DNA of 64,000 nt. Origin: Chaetoceros tenuissimus (Eukaryota; Bacillariophyta; Thalassiosirophyceae; Chaetocerotales; Chaetocerotaceae). A model generated the notes under the pieces. That model saw only the letters and a program-made list of their open reading frames with translations, was not told the origin of the DNA and searched no databases. This document shows, piece by piece, positions 1-12,394 of this stretch; positions within the stretch are counted from its first letter, which is position 1; each line of letters opens with the position of its first letter. The stretch lies in the NCBI GenBank assembly GCA_021927905.1, contig BLLK01000062.1:496001-560000 (forward strand), read 5' to 3'. The translations under genes were made by a program, and so were the position numbers.

Positions 1-3000
1 AATAGACATGATGGTAGCAATGTGTCTTTCAGCGTGGCCATTTTGATGGTGAGCACCAACGCCAGCATATCGTTGAATTTGATGCGTAGCATTGAGATGC
101 TGTATGTATTCGACGCTTGTAAATTGGCGACCATTGTCACTGAGATACTTTGCAGGGACAACACCTTGTTCTCGGCAGAAGTTTTCATACGCAACCTTTG
201 CTTGTAGAGTAGCATTCGCAGTGAGAACTGACTGGAACTCAATGTAGACGTAGCTGGAGGCTTGGTCTACAAAGATGCTGCCACCGACAAATCGGTCTCG
301 TTGTGATTCACGTCCTCTAGTGTGGAAGAGACGACCCTTTTGGCTGCATATAAAGTGATCTACAGAAACTTCTTGACCCAGAAAAAGGTTGTCTGCGCGA
401 AGAACTCCCTCTCTATCTTTGTTTACAACTCGAGTTGTACCTGGTTGAGAGTTACGGCGTTGTTTGGCATAGATACACGCAGCGCAAAGAGGAGTGGGAG
501 CTTTGGAAGCAGAACAATGACGACGAGCAGTGCCTTCAGTCTTAGCGAGACGGCCAGTAGCGAGAACTTGTTTGACTCGATCAAAACCGATGTGACCAAG
601 ATGGTTGTGCCATTTTACAAGTTCCTTTTGCGCATCAGTTAAATTGAGATTGTCGGCTGAAGTAGCAAAGGTGGCAACTGGTTCGGCATGAGTGACAAGA
701 ATGCTTGGTCTGGTGGGGGCAGCAGAAGAAGAGAAAGTTGTATCTTCAATGTCATCGTCGGTGGACAAGACAGTATCATCATCATCGGCTTGATCCTGTA
801 GAGCATTGATACTGGTCCTAATATCTTGAAAGAGAGCTTGCTCAGCCCTGTTATGAGCTAGTTCACGGAGAAGTTTTCTTTCTTCATGTAATGTAGACAG
901 TGCACACTTGATTTGACTGATTCGTTCAATGTGAGCAGAAGCTAGTTTCATGTTAGCAGTAATTGCTTCCATGGTTTTGTTTTGAACTAAAGGATGTTCA
1001 CTTGGATCATCAAGGTAGTCTTGTATTTTGGTTTGAGATGTTTCAAGTGCTTCTGTACTGAGTGTGATGTCTTGAAGGAACTCGAGTTCAGCGTTGTGGA
1101 TCCGATCCATTTCACTTTCAATGTCGATGCGCTCATTATCAGTCCGGCGATCCAGCTGAGGAACAGGTGGAGGAACAGGTAGAGGTACAGGTGGCCAAGG
1201 TGGAATGGCATCACTCATGATTGGAACTTCAGTACCGTCACTACGTCTATGAATGAAAGCTACTGTGGCTACATTGGTTGTTACTGTTCTAGGTATACTG
1301 GAGGAGTAAGAGTGAGTAGAATTATTATTATCAATTGGTTCGTCATCATCGACTTGATTATCATATGTGAAAGAAAGACATTCATCGTCATTATCTATGA
1401 TAGCCTGAATTAGCGCATCGGCTGCATCATGATCTCCTGCTTCTATGTCACATCGAAGTGCTAGTCGAAGTGCTCTTGAATTTGCGATACGATCAAGGAG
1501 ATCTTGTAGTGATGCAGAGGTTGCATCATCACTAGAACTGAAAGTCGGAGATGGAGGTGCACTTGATGGAAGGCTCCAGTTGTGTGGTATGGAAATATCA
1601 TTGTCCATAGAGTGCGCAAATGGAGGATTATGAGCAGTTGTAGCAGCAAGTAAAGATTCAATTTCACTGTCAGTGTCAGAAGGATCTCCATCATCGATAT
1701 CTGGATCGGCAACAGTGACTTGAACATTGAAGATACGAGGATCTGGAATTTCCATTATATCACTGTCAGCGTCACTATCATCCTCAGGATCGGCTACGGC
1801 AATACGAGGATCGGGAATAGGAACGATATCGCTATCAGTACTCATGTTGTCATCAGTGTCGGCATCTGGATCGACTGGTGGAATGATGTCTGGAGGTGGT
1901 ACAAGATTGTGACGGTCGAGGTTAGCTTGAATATTTTCAATGTAACGAAATTCTCCTAGTACATGTTCAGCATTGTTACCACAAAAGAAGTTTCCTCCAA
2001 CCCAGCTGTGACGACGGTTGTAGTAATGCTCACGAAGTTTTTGATAGAGTGATCGAAGATGTAGCTTGTCTTCAGCGGTAGAAGAAGCGGACAATGGTAA
2101 GTTAGGAGGGCAAATTGAATTTGGTAATTGTAAGTAATGTGAGCAGCTATTGTCTAGGTCTGCATCATCAAGGATGGCATGGGACCATTTTGATCAAACT
2201 TTGCACATAAAAGTGTATGGATCCAAAGGATTGTGTTCCATGTCATCGCTAGGTGCATTTTTGAATTCTTCATGTAGAACTCGAACGTGACCAGGAAGCA
2301 CTCGCTTGTTGGCAAGAGGAGGTGACTCAATGATGCAAAGATTATTGAGGTTGTAGACAGAACCATGACGGTATCGACCTTTACAAGCAGAAACAAGTCC
2401 AACGGCAGTCTGAGGACTAACGAACCCTTTCGAGTTCCATAGGTGTGATTCACTACAGCGAGATACTGCAATTGATGGACGATAAGGCAGATTTAGTCTT
2501 TGACGTTGTAGGATATCGTCAGCCATGCTTGCCTTTGCATCGTTACACCTGAAAGATTCTCCTAACTCATTGGAGCAAACATTGGTAGAAATCAAGCGAT
2601 GTTTACACTGAGGAATGAGGATACAAGGAACTATAAAGCATCGAAAGGTACCTTGGGAATCCTGAAGAAACCAACGAACTAATCCTTCGCCTTTGATAGG
2701 AATCTTATTGTTGAGGGCTTCTACAGAAGTATCCTTGACATATTGACCTACATTAGGTGAAAACTTAATGAAGTCGGATTGGTATCCAGTGACTGAAATT
2801 GTGGCTCCACTATCCCAAATTACATTGAAATGAGAACATGATGATTCCCAGTCTCCATGGAAGTTTCTGATTTTATTGCTGAGAATCTGGATTGTGTCTG
2901 GAATCCTGAGATCGGCAATCAAAGAATAGGCCGCAGCAGAAACAGAAGTTGAAGGAACAGTGAAGGCCTGAGCAGTTGGTTTGTCATGTACGACTGTAGA

Positions 3001-6000
3001 TGGAGCAGTAGTATCAGGATTAGCAGTGGAATGTGTGTGATTGATGGTAGATACTTCTTCATCTGGTAGATCATACTGCGAAGGAAAGTCTTGAGGACGC
3101 AACATTGTTTGACCATTGTGTAGGTACTCATTCATGTATTCTTGCGATGAGGTCAGACCCGTTGAAGGACCATGGCAGTAGTAGCAGCGAAAAGGAACGT
3201 CATGAGTAGCCTGACGTACCCTATCTGGAGAGAAAGCATGATTCACAGAGCGTATGACATGATGAGGCTCCTCTTCCTTAGGTCTACCGCAGCTACGCAT
3301 AGCATGATAGCTTGCAGCAGCACGGTTGACAGAGACAAATCTGTTGCTTAAGTGTCGACGATGACGTCTAGCTCTAACAGTGTTGAACCGACGGTTGATT
3401 GCACGACGACGGCCAGACCGAACATAGTAATTCCGTTTCCCTTTCAACCTAGGATTCCAACCTAAGTTAGAGAGACGCATGAGGAACTTGGCTAGTTTAG
3501 ATTTGCGATGACGGTGGACCTGCTGAATATGTCTACGAACACTACGCTTGCACTTGTATGAAGGAAGAGTAGCTGAAGGTCCAGCAAAGCGCAAGAGCAA
3601 CAACGTGACCAACCACAGGGAAGGAGCAATGAATGTTTGCAAAGGAAGTTGAGAACAAGCATGCAGGACTTGTGAAGTTGAAAGGACAATGGATGATGCA
3701 CATGCAAATGCTTGAGTTGAAAAAGTGAGCACTGAGTTGTAAACAGCATTGAAGGCTGCAACAGTTGAAACAGTGTTTACTGACAGGGTGGCTAGGGACA
3801 TAGTGCTCATGACGGAGTAAAGTGACTGAACAATGGCACCAATAGCAGAGAAGTGGAACATCTGTTGGCGGGTGAGGTCAGTACGTAGCATGAGTACTAT
3901 TGATGTGAACCATACGAGAAGCCCAAGTAACAGGCTGAAGTATGAGTTCTCTACACTGAAGAAAGGTGTAGATTGAGAAGCCTGAAGGGGGACAGAGAGA
4001 TTCCAAATGTTGACTGATGTACCAGGGGTAGCAGATGTAGCAGCTGCTGCATAAGAGACACGTGGCCTTCTCGCAGATCGAGCAGATGTGCGACTGTAGT
4101 TGGCAACGTGCTTCGCAGTTGGATGAACGTTCCCATGAGTGGTGGACCATGACCCGCATGTTGTACACCAGTAGTAGGTACGGCCATTACGTTCCTTGAA
4201 GTGTTCCTGGCCTTCGCGAGGAGCTATTTTCTTCCAAGAGGAATGTGGAATGTTCCTCATCGGCTGATGGGAAGGTGTCTGCTGTGTCTGAGTGGAAGGT
4301 GCAGAGGAAGCAATTGGAGCAGATGGAGCAGATGGGCTTCGCTGAGAAGGCTGGAATTTGGAACGATTGTTTCTGCGACTTTTGAACTTATTTTTAGGAC
4401 ATTTCGGAGAATTAGCAAAGTGATCTTTAGCACCACACTTGTGACAAGCTCGGTCATCATTCTTCATCACTGCCAGAAGAGCCTTTACAAGATCAGTCTT
4501 GGCCTGGTCAATCCCACCAGTAGTGGCAGGAGTTGAAACAGGAGTGCCTGAAAGGAAGGAAGATGGGACAGCTGCCGGATCTGGCAGTATGAGTTTGTCC
4601 AGGCTCCACATTTTGTCTTTTTTACAGAGTAGATACTGATTCTCTAACACAGTAAAGATAGACTTGAAGTCTAGAGGAGGAACATGAGCCTTGCAAGCTT
4701 TGATTATCTCGTCGAAAGTGGAAAACTGATGTTTGTTATCCATCTCTCGCAGATGCTCTACGAAGTCAGTACACTTCTTCGTAAAAGTAGGGTCAATTCC
4801 ATTGGTGTGTTGAGACAAACGAGTGAGCAAGGTACGAAGATCATGGATCTTAAACTGCTTTCCTTGATAGAGAGCAGTGATAGGAACTTTAGCACCCTTT
4901 AAAAACTCTTTGATGTTGATGCCAGGGTACTTTCTTGCGTCCATTTGTTTGAGAAGAGAGCGCTGATCGTCGAAAAATGTGGAGCTTGCAGGCATCTGCT
5001 CTCGCAGAAAGAGAATGAAGACTTCTACGAAGGTAGTGTCTACCTCAAGATCATCTTAGAGAGATCGAGCGATGTCAGTTGGAATAGAGGCAAGAAAAGC
5101 ATCACGGAGATGATTAGAGTTCAACCAATCCCCGTCATCGTAGCGTAAACTATTTAACTTTGCGATTTTTAAATATTGTGCCTCTCTACCATTTAGGAAA
5201 GTATACGAATCTAGGACCGAAAACATTTCCGCTGAAGCATCGATGGTACCTTTGACAAGGTCTACCTTGTCTTCACGAGGCAGATAAGTGATCGTGTCAA
5301 GACCTCTCTGCACAGAGCAGATGAGAGCATCCTTGACAAAAGCACTGAGGTGATCGAATTGCTCGTAGCTGGAATTGAACTTCGCTGCGAGATATTTGAT
5401 GTTTTTTGCATCTTTCTCCCTTTTAAAAGAACAAACTTGAAGCACGTTGTACTTGGAATGAGACACTAGTGCATCCCAAGAAGCGTTTTGAACGCCTCCT
5501 GAGAGCATGGAATCTCCTGAGAGACGGCTCATCTTGTAGAGAGGAGTAAGCGGATCCTGACTCGTAGACGAGGCAGCTGCAGTAGATCCTGCTTGAGGAG
5601 GGTTATTTGTATCTGTTTCAGTCATGACTTGAAGAGAAGTAATCGGAAATGGTCAGCAACCACATTAGAATTCACTTGAAGAGCGATTTCTTTTCACACA
5701 AACAGAGACTCTAGGCCTACGAGAAACTGCTTGCTGTTGATACGATAGCAAAGGGGACAGCACCAATCAAATGCTGTACGCTGTTCGCGAATGAGTTAAA
5801 TAATATTGATAAGAAGCTAACTAAGAGAACGAGTTAGATTCGGAGTGTATTTTGATTGTGAGCTTATAGTTAGTTGACTATTGTTTGAGTTCCTCCGAGC
5901 TTGATTGAACTTCAGGTGTCAAGTAATCAGACACTAGCGTCTCGAGTGGATTGGCCAATGAAAAATAAATGCTTGACACTTTCTTTGAAGTTTCAATTCG

Positions 6001-6300
6001 AGCTCTGCTATTGGACGGACTCAAACTTACGTACTCGGTATCCGAAGTATGTACTTGTGTATAATCTTTACTGATGAGCTTGTAAAGTAATGTATTGTAG
6101 TTGGATGTTCTAACTAATAGATAGTTGATATGTAAATTTGGCAAATGTAGTTTTGTGACAAATGACGTGACAGCATCGCTATGAATGCTTTCAGGCCATT
6201 TCTTGATTGGTGTGACGTCGAACATTGAACTTCAACGCCTGTCATTGAATGGAGATATAGAAATATGAATATTATGTAAGTGCGAAAAAAGAGGTTGATG
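1..6300 (-). mobile_element. Ty1/Copia LTR retrotransposon (diatom CoDi-like), cut by window edge
   Basis: Read on the minus strand, the parts come in Copia order: a gag region (about 4.0-5.6 kb) with a CCHC-type zinc knuckle near 4390-4450, an aspartic protease with a DSGAT motif near 2.8 kb, an acidic linker (about 1.3-2.1 kb), then the integrase, whose HHxxNGxAERHI motif lies at the extreme left edge. RT, RNase H and the far LTR fall outside the window. The near LTR and leader must lie between about 5.64 and 6.3 kb but cannot be bounded without the partner LTR. The coding region is long and well kept, with about two breaks visible, so this is a fairly young copy. Between zinc knuckle and protease sits an unusual stretch with several hydrophobic segments followed by an Arg-rich segment. 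The right limit is approximate. Confidence 0.88.
5878..6225 (-). other. Unrecognised 115-codon open frame beside the Copia gag
   Basis: An ATG-started frame of 115 codons lies just upstream of the Copia gag on the same strand. The product is hydrophilic, with no signal peptide, membrane segment or motif that I recognise. It falls where the near LTR and leader should be, so it may be a chance frame inside the LTR. A fragment of a host gene into which the element jumped is the alternative. There is no second copy in the window for comparison. Confidence 0.2.
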
Positions 6301-7606
6301 ATTAGAGTGCCCTTTTACAGTTAGCTTAGCGATTGTTAAGAAAGTCAAGTCCGACTCAGGATGACAATCAGTATGGCTTGTACATGAGAGAAGAGATTGG
6401 TCAACATAGGCTTCTCGGTACCATGATCATATATGTTTATATGTGAATATCTATGTTACCTCTTCGTGAAATGCTTCAATGATGATATGTAATGAGTCAG
6501 GAAGATATTTGGGGAAGCTGAATGGAATAGTGGTTCGAAAGAGTTCGCGAAAGTAGCAAATAGTGGCCAGTAGAGGAGAACAACATGATCTAGCGCAGCT
6601 ATCTGCTTCTTCCTAGATTCTTGCTTTGCTATTAGACTACGAGAGTTGTTTCTTTGTTTGGTGGATATGAAACTCGATCGGAAATTCTTTGAGCTAACTG
6701 TAGAGAAGAGCAGAAGTTGGCTGCTTGTTTGATTTTACGTCGACTACAGGAAAAATATAGCAAGCAAGCAACGATCGGTGGGTACAACTTGCTGTGTCAC
6801 CACCGGTGCTAAAATGAAACTGGGAAAAAAGATATAAGGTCTACATCATTACAGGGATATGAAAATATAGAGGAGAACGAAGTGTGGATCAAAGTATGAA
6901 TATTCAAATGAGAAAAGGGCGAAGACAACGGGTCTGATGAAAGACGAGCGCTTCTTGTTGCTTGATGAATGCAGATATTTGATATTTCTCAAAAGGAAAA
7001 GCATCATTTTCATTTCTGCTTCATACGAATGTATATATTGCGGTTTATTTCAATTGACTTCATAGTCGATTCACTTCACCGCGTGGTACAATGACTAGAA
7101 TCCAATGATTATTTTTAAACGTATGACTAATACACTATTAAAAATATTGCTCTCCCATTCCAGATATATTTATACGTTACGTAGAGACAAATGAATAATG
7201 AAATTAGATCTCAAAGTATACATAGCATGAGCGTCATATCATAACGCTGTTATTCAATGATAGATATAGAAATAACGAAAATATTTCAAAAGGACACTTT
7301 GAGCATGCCGAAAGCATTTACCATGATACTATACTACTTAGTTTTGTATTCAACATAAAATTTGCAATCGTTTGAAATCTAAATTATCATCGTTCTTTGA
7401 ATTGAAATTTCTTCTTCTTTTTTCGTCTTCTCTTTTTCCTCCTTCTTTCTCTCCTTTCCTTCCTTCCTCTCCTCTTCCTCTCAATTAAAATCGGTGAAAC
7501 GTTCACCGCTGTAGGTATTGTATTGCCATGGATGGCAACATGCCTACGTGGTGAATAGTTAAAAACAAGAAGGGCTTAAGTAACTGTTTTAGAAAGAGAA
7601 CTTTTC

Positions 7607-7730
7607 GTTTTAAAAAGCAGGATGACACTGCCCATCTGGCCAACCAAATCACAGCTTTGTTTTAAAAAGCAGGATGACACCAGTCGAGAACCTATCAGAG
7701 AGCAGCTTTGTTTTAAAAAGCAGGATGACA
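7607..7730. repeat. 51-52 bp sub-repeat at array junctions (copy 1/2)
   Basis: The motif gttttaaaaagcaggatgac occurs three times, starting at 7607, 7659 and 7710, at 51-52 bp spacing. The same triplet recurs at the next junction (about 8946-9069). A related end (aggatgaca followed by a near-identical tail) opens the first unit at about 6358. The motif therefore marks the unit boundaries and may have mediated the tandem amplification by unequal recombination or slippage. Confidence 0.85.
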
Positions 7731-8945
7731 GTCAGTACGGCTTGTACATGAGAGAAGAGATTGGTCAACATAGGCTTCTCGGTACCATGATCATATATGT
7801 TTATATGTGAATATCTATGTTACCTCTTCGTGAAATGCTTCAATGATGATATGTAATGAGTCAGGAAGATATTTGGGGAAGCTGAATGGAATAGTGGTTC
7901 GAAAGAGTTCGCGAAAGTAGCAAATAGTGGCCAGTAGAGGAGAACAACATGATCTAGCGCAGCTATCTGCTTCTTCCTAGATTCTTGCTTTGCTATTAGA
8001 CTACGAGAGTTGTTTCTTTGTTTGGTGGATATGAAACTCGATCGGAAATTCTTTGAGCTAACTGTAGAGAAGAGCAGAAGTTGGCTGCTTGTTTGATTTT
8101 ACGTCGACTACAGGAAAAATATAGCAAGCAAGCAACGATCGGTGGGTACAACTTGCTGTGTCACCACCGGTGCTAAAATGAAACTGGGAAAAAAGATATA
8201 AGGTCTACATCATTACAGGGATATGAAAATATAGAGGAGAACGAAGTGTGGATCAAAGTATGAATATTCAAATGAGAAAAGGGCGAAGACAACGGGTCTG
8301 ATGAAAGACGAGCGCTTCTTGTTGCTTGATGAATGCAGATATTTGATATTTCTCAAAAGGAAAAGCATCATTTTCATTTCTGCTTCATACGAATGTATAT
8401 ATTGCGGTTTATTTCAATTGACTTCATAGTCGATTCACTTCACCGCGTGGTACAATGACTAGAATCCAATGATTATTTTTAAACGTATGACTAATACACT
8501 ATTAAAAATATTGCTCTCCCATTCCAGATATATTTATACGTTACGTAGAGACAAATGAATAATGAAATTAGATCTCAAAGTATACATAGCATGAGCGTCA
8601 TATCATAACGCTGTTATTCAATGATAGATATAGAAATAACGAAAATATTTCAAAAGGACACTTTGAGCATGCCGAAAGCATTTACCATGATACTATACTA
8701 CTTAGTTTTGTATTCAACATAAAATTTGCAATCGTTTGAAATCTAAATTATCATCGTTCTTTGAATTGAAATTTCTTCTTCTTTTTTCGTCTTCTCTTTT
8801 TCCTCCTTCTTTCTCTCCTTTCCTTCCTTCCTCTCCTCTTCCTCTCAATTAAAATCGGTGAAACGTTCACCGCTGTAGGTATTGTATTGCCATGTAGTTA
8901 AAAACAAGAAGGGCTTAAGTAACTGTTTTAGAAAGAGAACTTTTC

Positions 8946-9069
8946 GTTTTAAAAAGCAGGATGACACTGCCCATCTGGCCAACCAAATCACAGCTTTGTT
9001 TTAAAAAGCAGGATGACACCAGTCGAGAACCTATCAGAGAGCAGCTTTGTTTTAAAAAGCAGGATGACA
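8946..9069. repeat. 51-52 bp sub-repeat at array junctions (copy 2/3)
   Basis: Second occurrence of the junction triplet described at 7607-7730, with the same order and spacing. It precedes the third long unit. The right end of the third unit has no such triplet, because the array stops in a cyclase-gene fragment. Confidence 0.85.
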
Positions 9070-10221
9070 GTCAGTACGGCTTGTACATGAGAGAAGAGAT
9101 TGGTCAACATAGGCTTCTCGGTACCATGATCATATATGTTTATATGTGAATATCTATGTTACCTCTTCGTGAAATGCTTCAATGATGATATGTAATGAGT
9201 CAGGAAGATATTTGGGGAAGCTGAATGGAATAGTGGTTCGAAAGAGTTCGCGAAAGTAGCAAATAGTGGCCAGTAGAGGAGAACAACATGATCTAGCGCA
9301 GCTATCTGCTTCTTCCTAGATTCTTGCTTTGCTATTAGACTACGAGAGTTGTTTCTTTGTTTGGTGGATATGAAACTCGATCGGAAATTCTTTGAGCTAA
9401 CTGTAGAGAAGAGCAGAAGTTGGCTGCTTGTTTGATTTTACGTCGACTACAGGAAAAATATAGCAAGCAAGCAACGATCGGTGGGTACAACTTGCTGTGT
9501 CACCACCGGTGCTAAAATGAAACTGGGAAAAAAGATATAAGGTCTACATCATTACAGGGATATGAAAATATAGAGGAGAACGAAGTGTGGATCAAAGTAT
9601 GAATATTCAAATGAGAAAAGGGCGAAGACAACGGGTCTGATGAAAGACGAGCGCTTCTTGTTGCTTGATGAATGCAGATATTTGATATTTCTCAAAAGGA
9701 AAAGCATCATTTTCATTTCTGCTTCATACGAATGTATATATTGCGGTTTATTTCAATTGACTTCATAGTCGATTCACTTCACCGCGTGGTACAATGACTA
9801 GAATCCAATGATTATTTTTAAACGTATGACTAATACACTATTAAAAATATTGCTCTCCCATTCCAGATATATTTATACGTTACGTAGAGACAAATGAATA
9901 ATGAAATTAGATCTCAAAGTATACATAGCATGAGCGTCATATCATAACGCTGTTATTCAATGATAGATATAGAAATAACGAAAATATTTCAAAAGGACAC
10001 TTTGAGCATGCCGAAAGCATTTACCATGATACTATACTACTTAGTTTTGTATTCAACATAAAATTTGCAATCGTTTGAAATCTAAATTATCATCGTTCTT
10101 TGAATTGAAATTTCTTCTTCTTTTTTCGTCTTCTCTTTTTCCTCCTTCTTTCTCTCCTTTCCTTCCTTCCTCTTCCTCTCAAAAAATCGGTGAAACGTTC
10201 ACCGCTGTAGGTATATTGCCT

Positions 10222-10377
10222 AATGGATTCTGCATACTCGTCGATAACAAAAGCAATCACAAATCACATTGGTCGAAGCTTTCCTATCTTCACTGGTGTT
10301 AAGTCCAGCATCGTATTCATCATCTGTCTCTACAAAATCTTTCAATTTGTCGTAAATTGGTTTGATCTCGCAAAATC
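10222..10377 (-). pseudogene. C-terminal fragment of the soluble adenylyl cyclase family
   Basis: About 155 bp match the last codons and stop region of the cyclase genes ending at 13374, 22523 and 27774. On the minus strand it encodes a CEIKPIYDKLKDFVET-type segment followed by CDCFCYRR. The match ends abruptly at about 10377, after which the sequence becomes the 3' flank of the coiled-coil gene at 10545. This is the remnant of a fourth cassette, cut on its left by the tandem array. It has no upstream exons and cannot be functional. Confidence 0.85.
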
Positions 10378-10544
10378 TGGCCGAATCTATATAAATCATT
10401 TGCATGACACAAGAGTTTATAAAAAGAAACCAATTTGCTATATTTCAGATTCAAAATTGTTATTACTACTACTTTACATACGATAGAACAGAGATAATAT
10501 ACTAGTAGGAAATTACCTCCTCAACCGCAATCAATATATACAAT

Positions 10545-11831
10545 TCAGTAGTACAAAGCCGTATCAACAATCATCTCACTTCTTCGAGTAGAAAGAAAGT
10601 CTTCTTTGGAGTAAGATCTACTCAAGCCAGCCACGTCTGATGGCATTCTGATGCCAAGCTTCCTGATGTACAGTAGTTTTTTTTTTCCGTATCGCGTCTT
10701 TGGTTTTGCCCAGAAATCGACTGCATAGAGATTTTCTTCGTCAAGTTCCCCATAGATTTTTCCATTCCAACATTCAACAGTATATACACCTGTTTCCTCA
10801 TCCTTGGTAACTTCGTAGACATGAACCTTTTCTTCCTCCTTGAATGGGCCTAACTTCGCAAGTTCTGCCATGGCATTGCCATGTTCACTTTCCTTCTGTG
10901 CAAGAGCTACGTTGGCTTGGTCAGCAACCTCCTCGGCTTTGGAAAGTTTTCCCTTGAGTTCCAAATTGTCTTCTAGTAACTTTGCATTTTCTGCTTCCTT
11001 CTCTACAAGATCTTTGAAGGCTTGGTCAGCAATCTCCTCGACTTCGGAAAGTTTTTCGTTGAGTTCCAATTTGCCAAATTCTAACTTTGCAATATCTGCT
11101 TCCTGAGCTACGTTGGCCTTGATTTCATTCTTCTTGGCTTGCTCAGCAACCTCCTCGGCTTTGGAAAGTTTTGCCTTGAATTCCAATGTGTCTTCTTGTA
11201 ACTTTGCAATAACTGCTTCCTTCTGTGCAAGAGCTGCGTTGGCCGTGCTTTCGAGTTTCTTGTAAGAACGTTTGTTCTCTAGATGATTCAAAGCGAATAC
11301 AAAGGACATGGCTGCTTGCATGACAATGTTTGTAGAGGTGAGCAAGGAAGTGCATACAAGGAACATGGCAAGAAGATATACACTGGGAGTAGCAGCAAGG
11401 TCAGCTGCGGCATCATCTTCTTCGGTAAGTTCTGCCTCGTCCTCTAATTCCTCCTTCTCCTTGGTGGTAAGGCCATTGATGACAGAACTGGGCTCGGCAG
11501 AGGTATCAGCAAGGTTGTCATTGACATCTTCGGTAGTAGTAAGGAGTGGTTCGTCTGCCTCGTCCTCTAATTCCTCCTTCTCCTTGGTGGTAAGGTCATT
11601 GATGACCGAAATGGGCTCGATGGATGTATCAGCAAGGTCGCCATTGACATCTCTGGTAAGTTCTGCCTCGAATTCCTCCTTGTTCTCCTCGGTGGTCTTG
11701 GAGGAGATGACGACATGATTCTTGAAGACAGAACTTGGAACGATGGGGGTCGTACCTTCAATTCCCATTTGTATAGTAAGTGGATCAAGTGGTGAAGGCG
11801 GAGTTTCAGGTGGACGAGAACGATCGCTCAT
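10545..11831 (-). CDS. Coiled-coil protein with C-terminal barrel-like domain, unit A (428 aa)
   Basis: A family seen four times here (also 20266, 26168 and 59624), with no known name that I recognise. The order is: an acidic low-complexity N-terminus with a 41-residue segment repeated twice (123-bp DNA period near 11434 and 11557); a hydrophobic segment (YLLAMFLVCTSLL) that may be a membrane anchor; a long heptad-rich coiled coil; and a C-terminal domain of about 60 residues with VHVY, a WNG motif and, in paralogs, WHETAIRRG. That domain resembles a Tudor/chromo-type small barrel, by inference only. In this copy the last ~45 residues are in a different frame from the paralogs, beginning at a run of ten T at 10677-10686. 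This suggests a homopolymer frameshift or a sequencing error. The gene is divergent from the Sel1 relic at 12395. Confidence 0.7.
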   Translation of the reverse strand: MSDRSRPPETPPSPLDPLTIQMGIEGTTPIVPSSVFKNHVVISSKTTEENKEEFEAELTRDVNGDLADTSIEPISVINDLTTKEKEELEDEADEPLLTTTEDVNDNLADTSAEPSSVINGLTTKEKEELEDEAELTEEDDAAADLAATPSVYLLAMFLVCTSLLTSTNIVMQAAMSFVFALNHLENKRSYKKLESTANAALAQKEAVIAKLQEDTLEFKAKLSKAEEVAEQAKKNEIKANVAQEADIAKLEFGKLELNEKLSEVEEIADQAFKDLVEKEAENAKLLEDNLELKGKLSKAEEVADQANVALAQKESEHGNAMAELAKLGPFKEEEKVHVYEVTKDEETGVYTVECWNGKIYGELDEENLYAVDFWAKPKTRYGKKKLLYIRKLGIRMPSDVAGLSRSYSKEDFLSTRRSEMIVDTALYY

Positions 11832-12394
11832 GGTGGATGGTAGGTACTACGCAGTAAGATGGTGTGCTTTTATGTTTTATGTTTGCTTCAGCAAGCAGCA
11901 TTTTCCACACGATGTGTCGCCTCTTTCTCTTGCTTGAACCAACACATGTGCTGTTGAAATCTTTTTACTGTTCTTGAGGTTCAGATAGTCATTGTTGGTG
12001 GGAAAGTTTACTCGATATATAAATAGGTTAGGCTAATAGGTATTGGAACCCAGTATCTTGTTTACCGTTGAACGAAAGATGAAAGAAGAAAGATGAGATT
12101 GTTATTTATTTGCGATCAGGTGAGTTCATCTATGTCTTTTTCAATACTTATAATTAGTTTTCCATCTTTTCCAGCTATAACAAGAAACAGTTAGCAACAA
12201 GCCTCCTTCATAGATGTAAGTGACGCCATTTCACCAATGACAACAGAATATATGTACAAAAACCATTCTTCGTCATCATAAACCTTCGTTCTTCACACCC
12301 TCATTCATGATCACATATACATATCCAGATATATCCTCTCCTTCCATCTCCCAAGGCTCAGTCTGAGCAATTACGCCTACATTACACATAGATA
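11832..12394. promoter_or_regulatory. Shared divergent promoter region, unit A
   Basis: A 0.56-kb spacer lies between the coiled-coil gene and the Sel1 relic. It is colinear with 21022-21594 in unit B, including a conserved block around 12035-12064 and the Sel1 5' leader (about 12350-12400). Units C and D carry the palindrome TGACGTCA in the equivalent region; here the nearest match is degenerate (TGACGCCA near 12221). No TATA box can be assigned with confidence. Confidence 0.5.

Larger units (their letters stand above)
6361..10214. repeat. Three tandem copies of a ~1.35 kb non-coding unit
   Basis: Three direct repeats start at about 6361, 7725 and 9064, giving periods of 1364 and 1339 bp. 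The difference is mostly one 25-bp segment near 7530-7555 that is missing from the second copy. The copies are almost identical over more than 1.1 kb, so the array is young. Each unit contains a pyrimidine tract of about 75 bp (7408-7482, 8772-8846, about 10111-10180), followed by a short hairpin with 6-bp arms (cggtga/tcaccg). The junctions carry a 51-bp sub-repeat. No frame exceeds about 75 codons and no RNA gene is recognised. The array begins beside the Copia element and ends at a cyclase gene fragment. Confidence 0.93.

Noticed and set aside
5641-6300. Exact near-LTR boundaries and primer-binding site of the left Copia element
   Set aside because: The partner LTR lies outside the window and no tRNA-complementary stretch stood out, so limits cannot be supported.
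7607-7730. Junction motif resembles the attB1 recombination sequence (TTTGT...AAAAAGCAGG)
   Set aside because: Only part of the motif agrees, it repeats at 51-bp spacing within natural AT-rich DNA, and no vector sequence surrounds it. Chance likeness is more probable than cloning residue.
7622-7810. Identical 62-codon frames at 7622 and 8961
   Set aside because: They simply translate the junction sub-repeat (QLCFKKQDD twice) and lie in a non-coding tandem array; the first unit has no counterpart.
6361-10214. Array considered as CRISPR or rDNA spacer
   Set aside because: Units are 1.35 kb with no short regular spacers, no cas genes and no rRNA sequence nearby.
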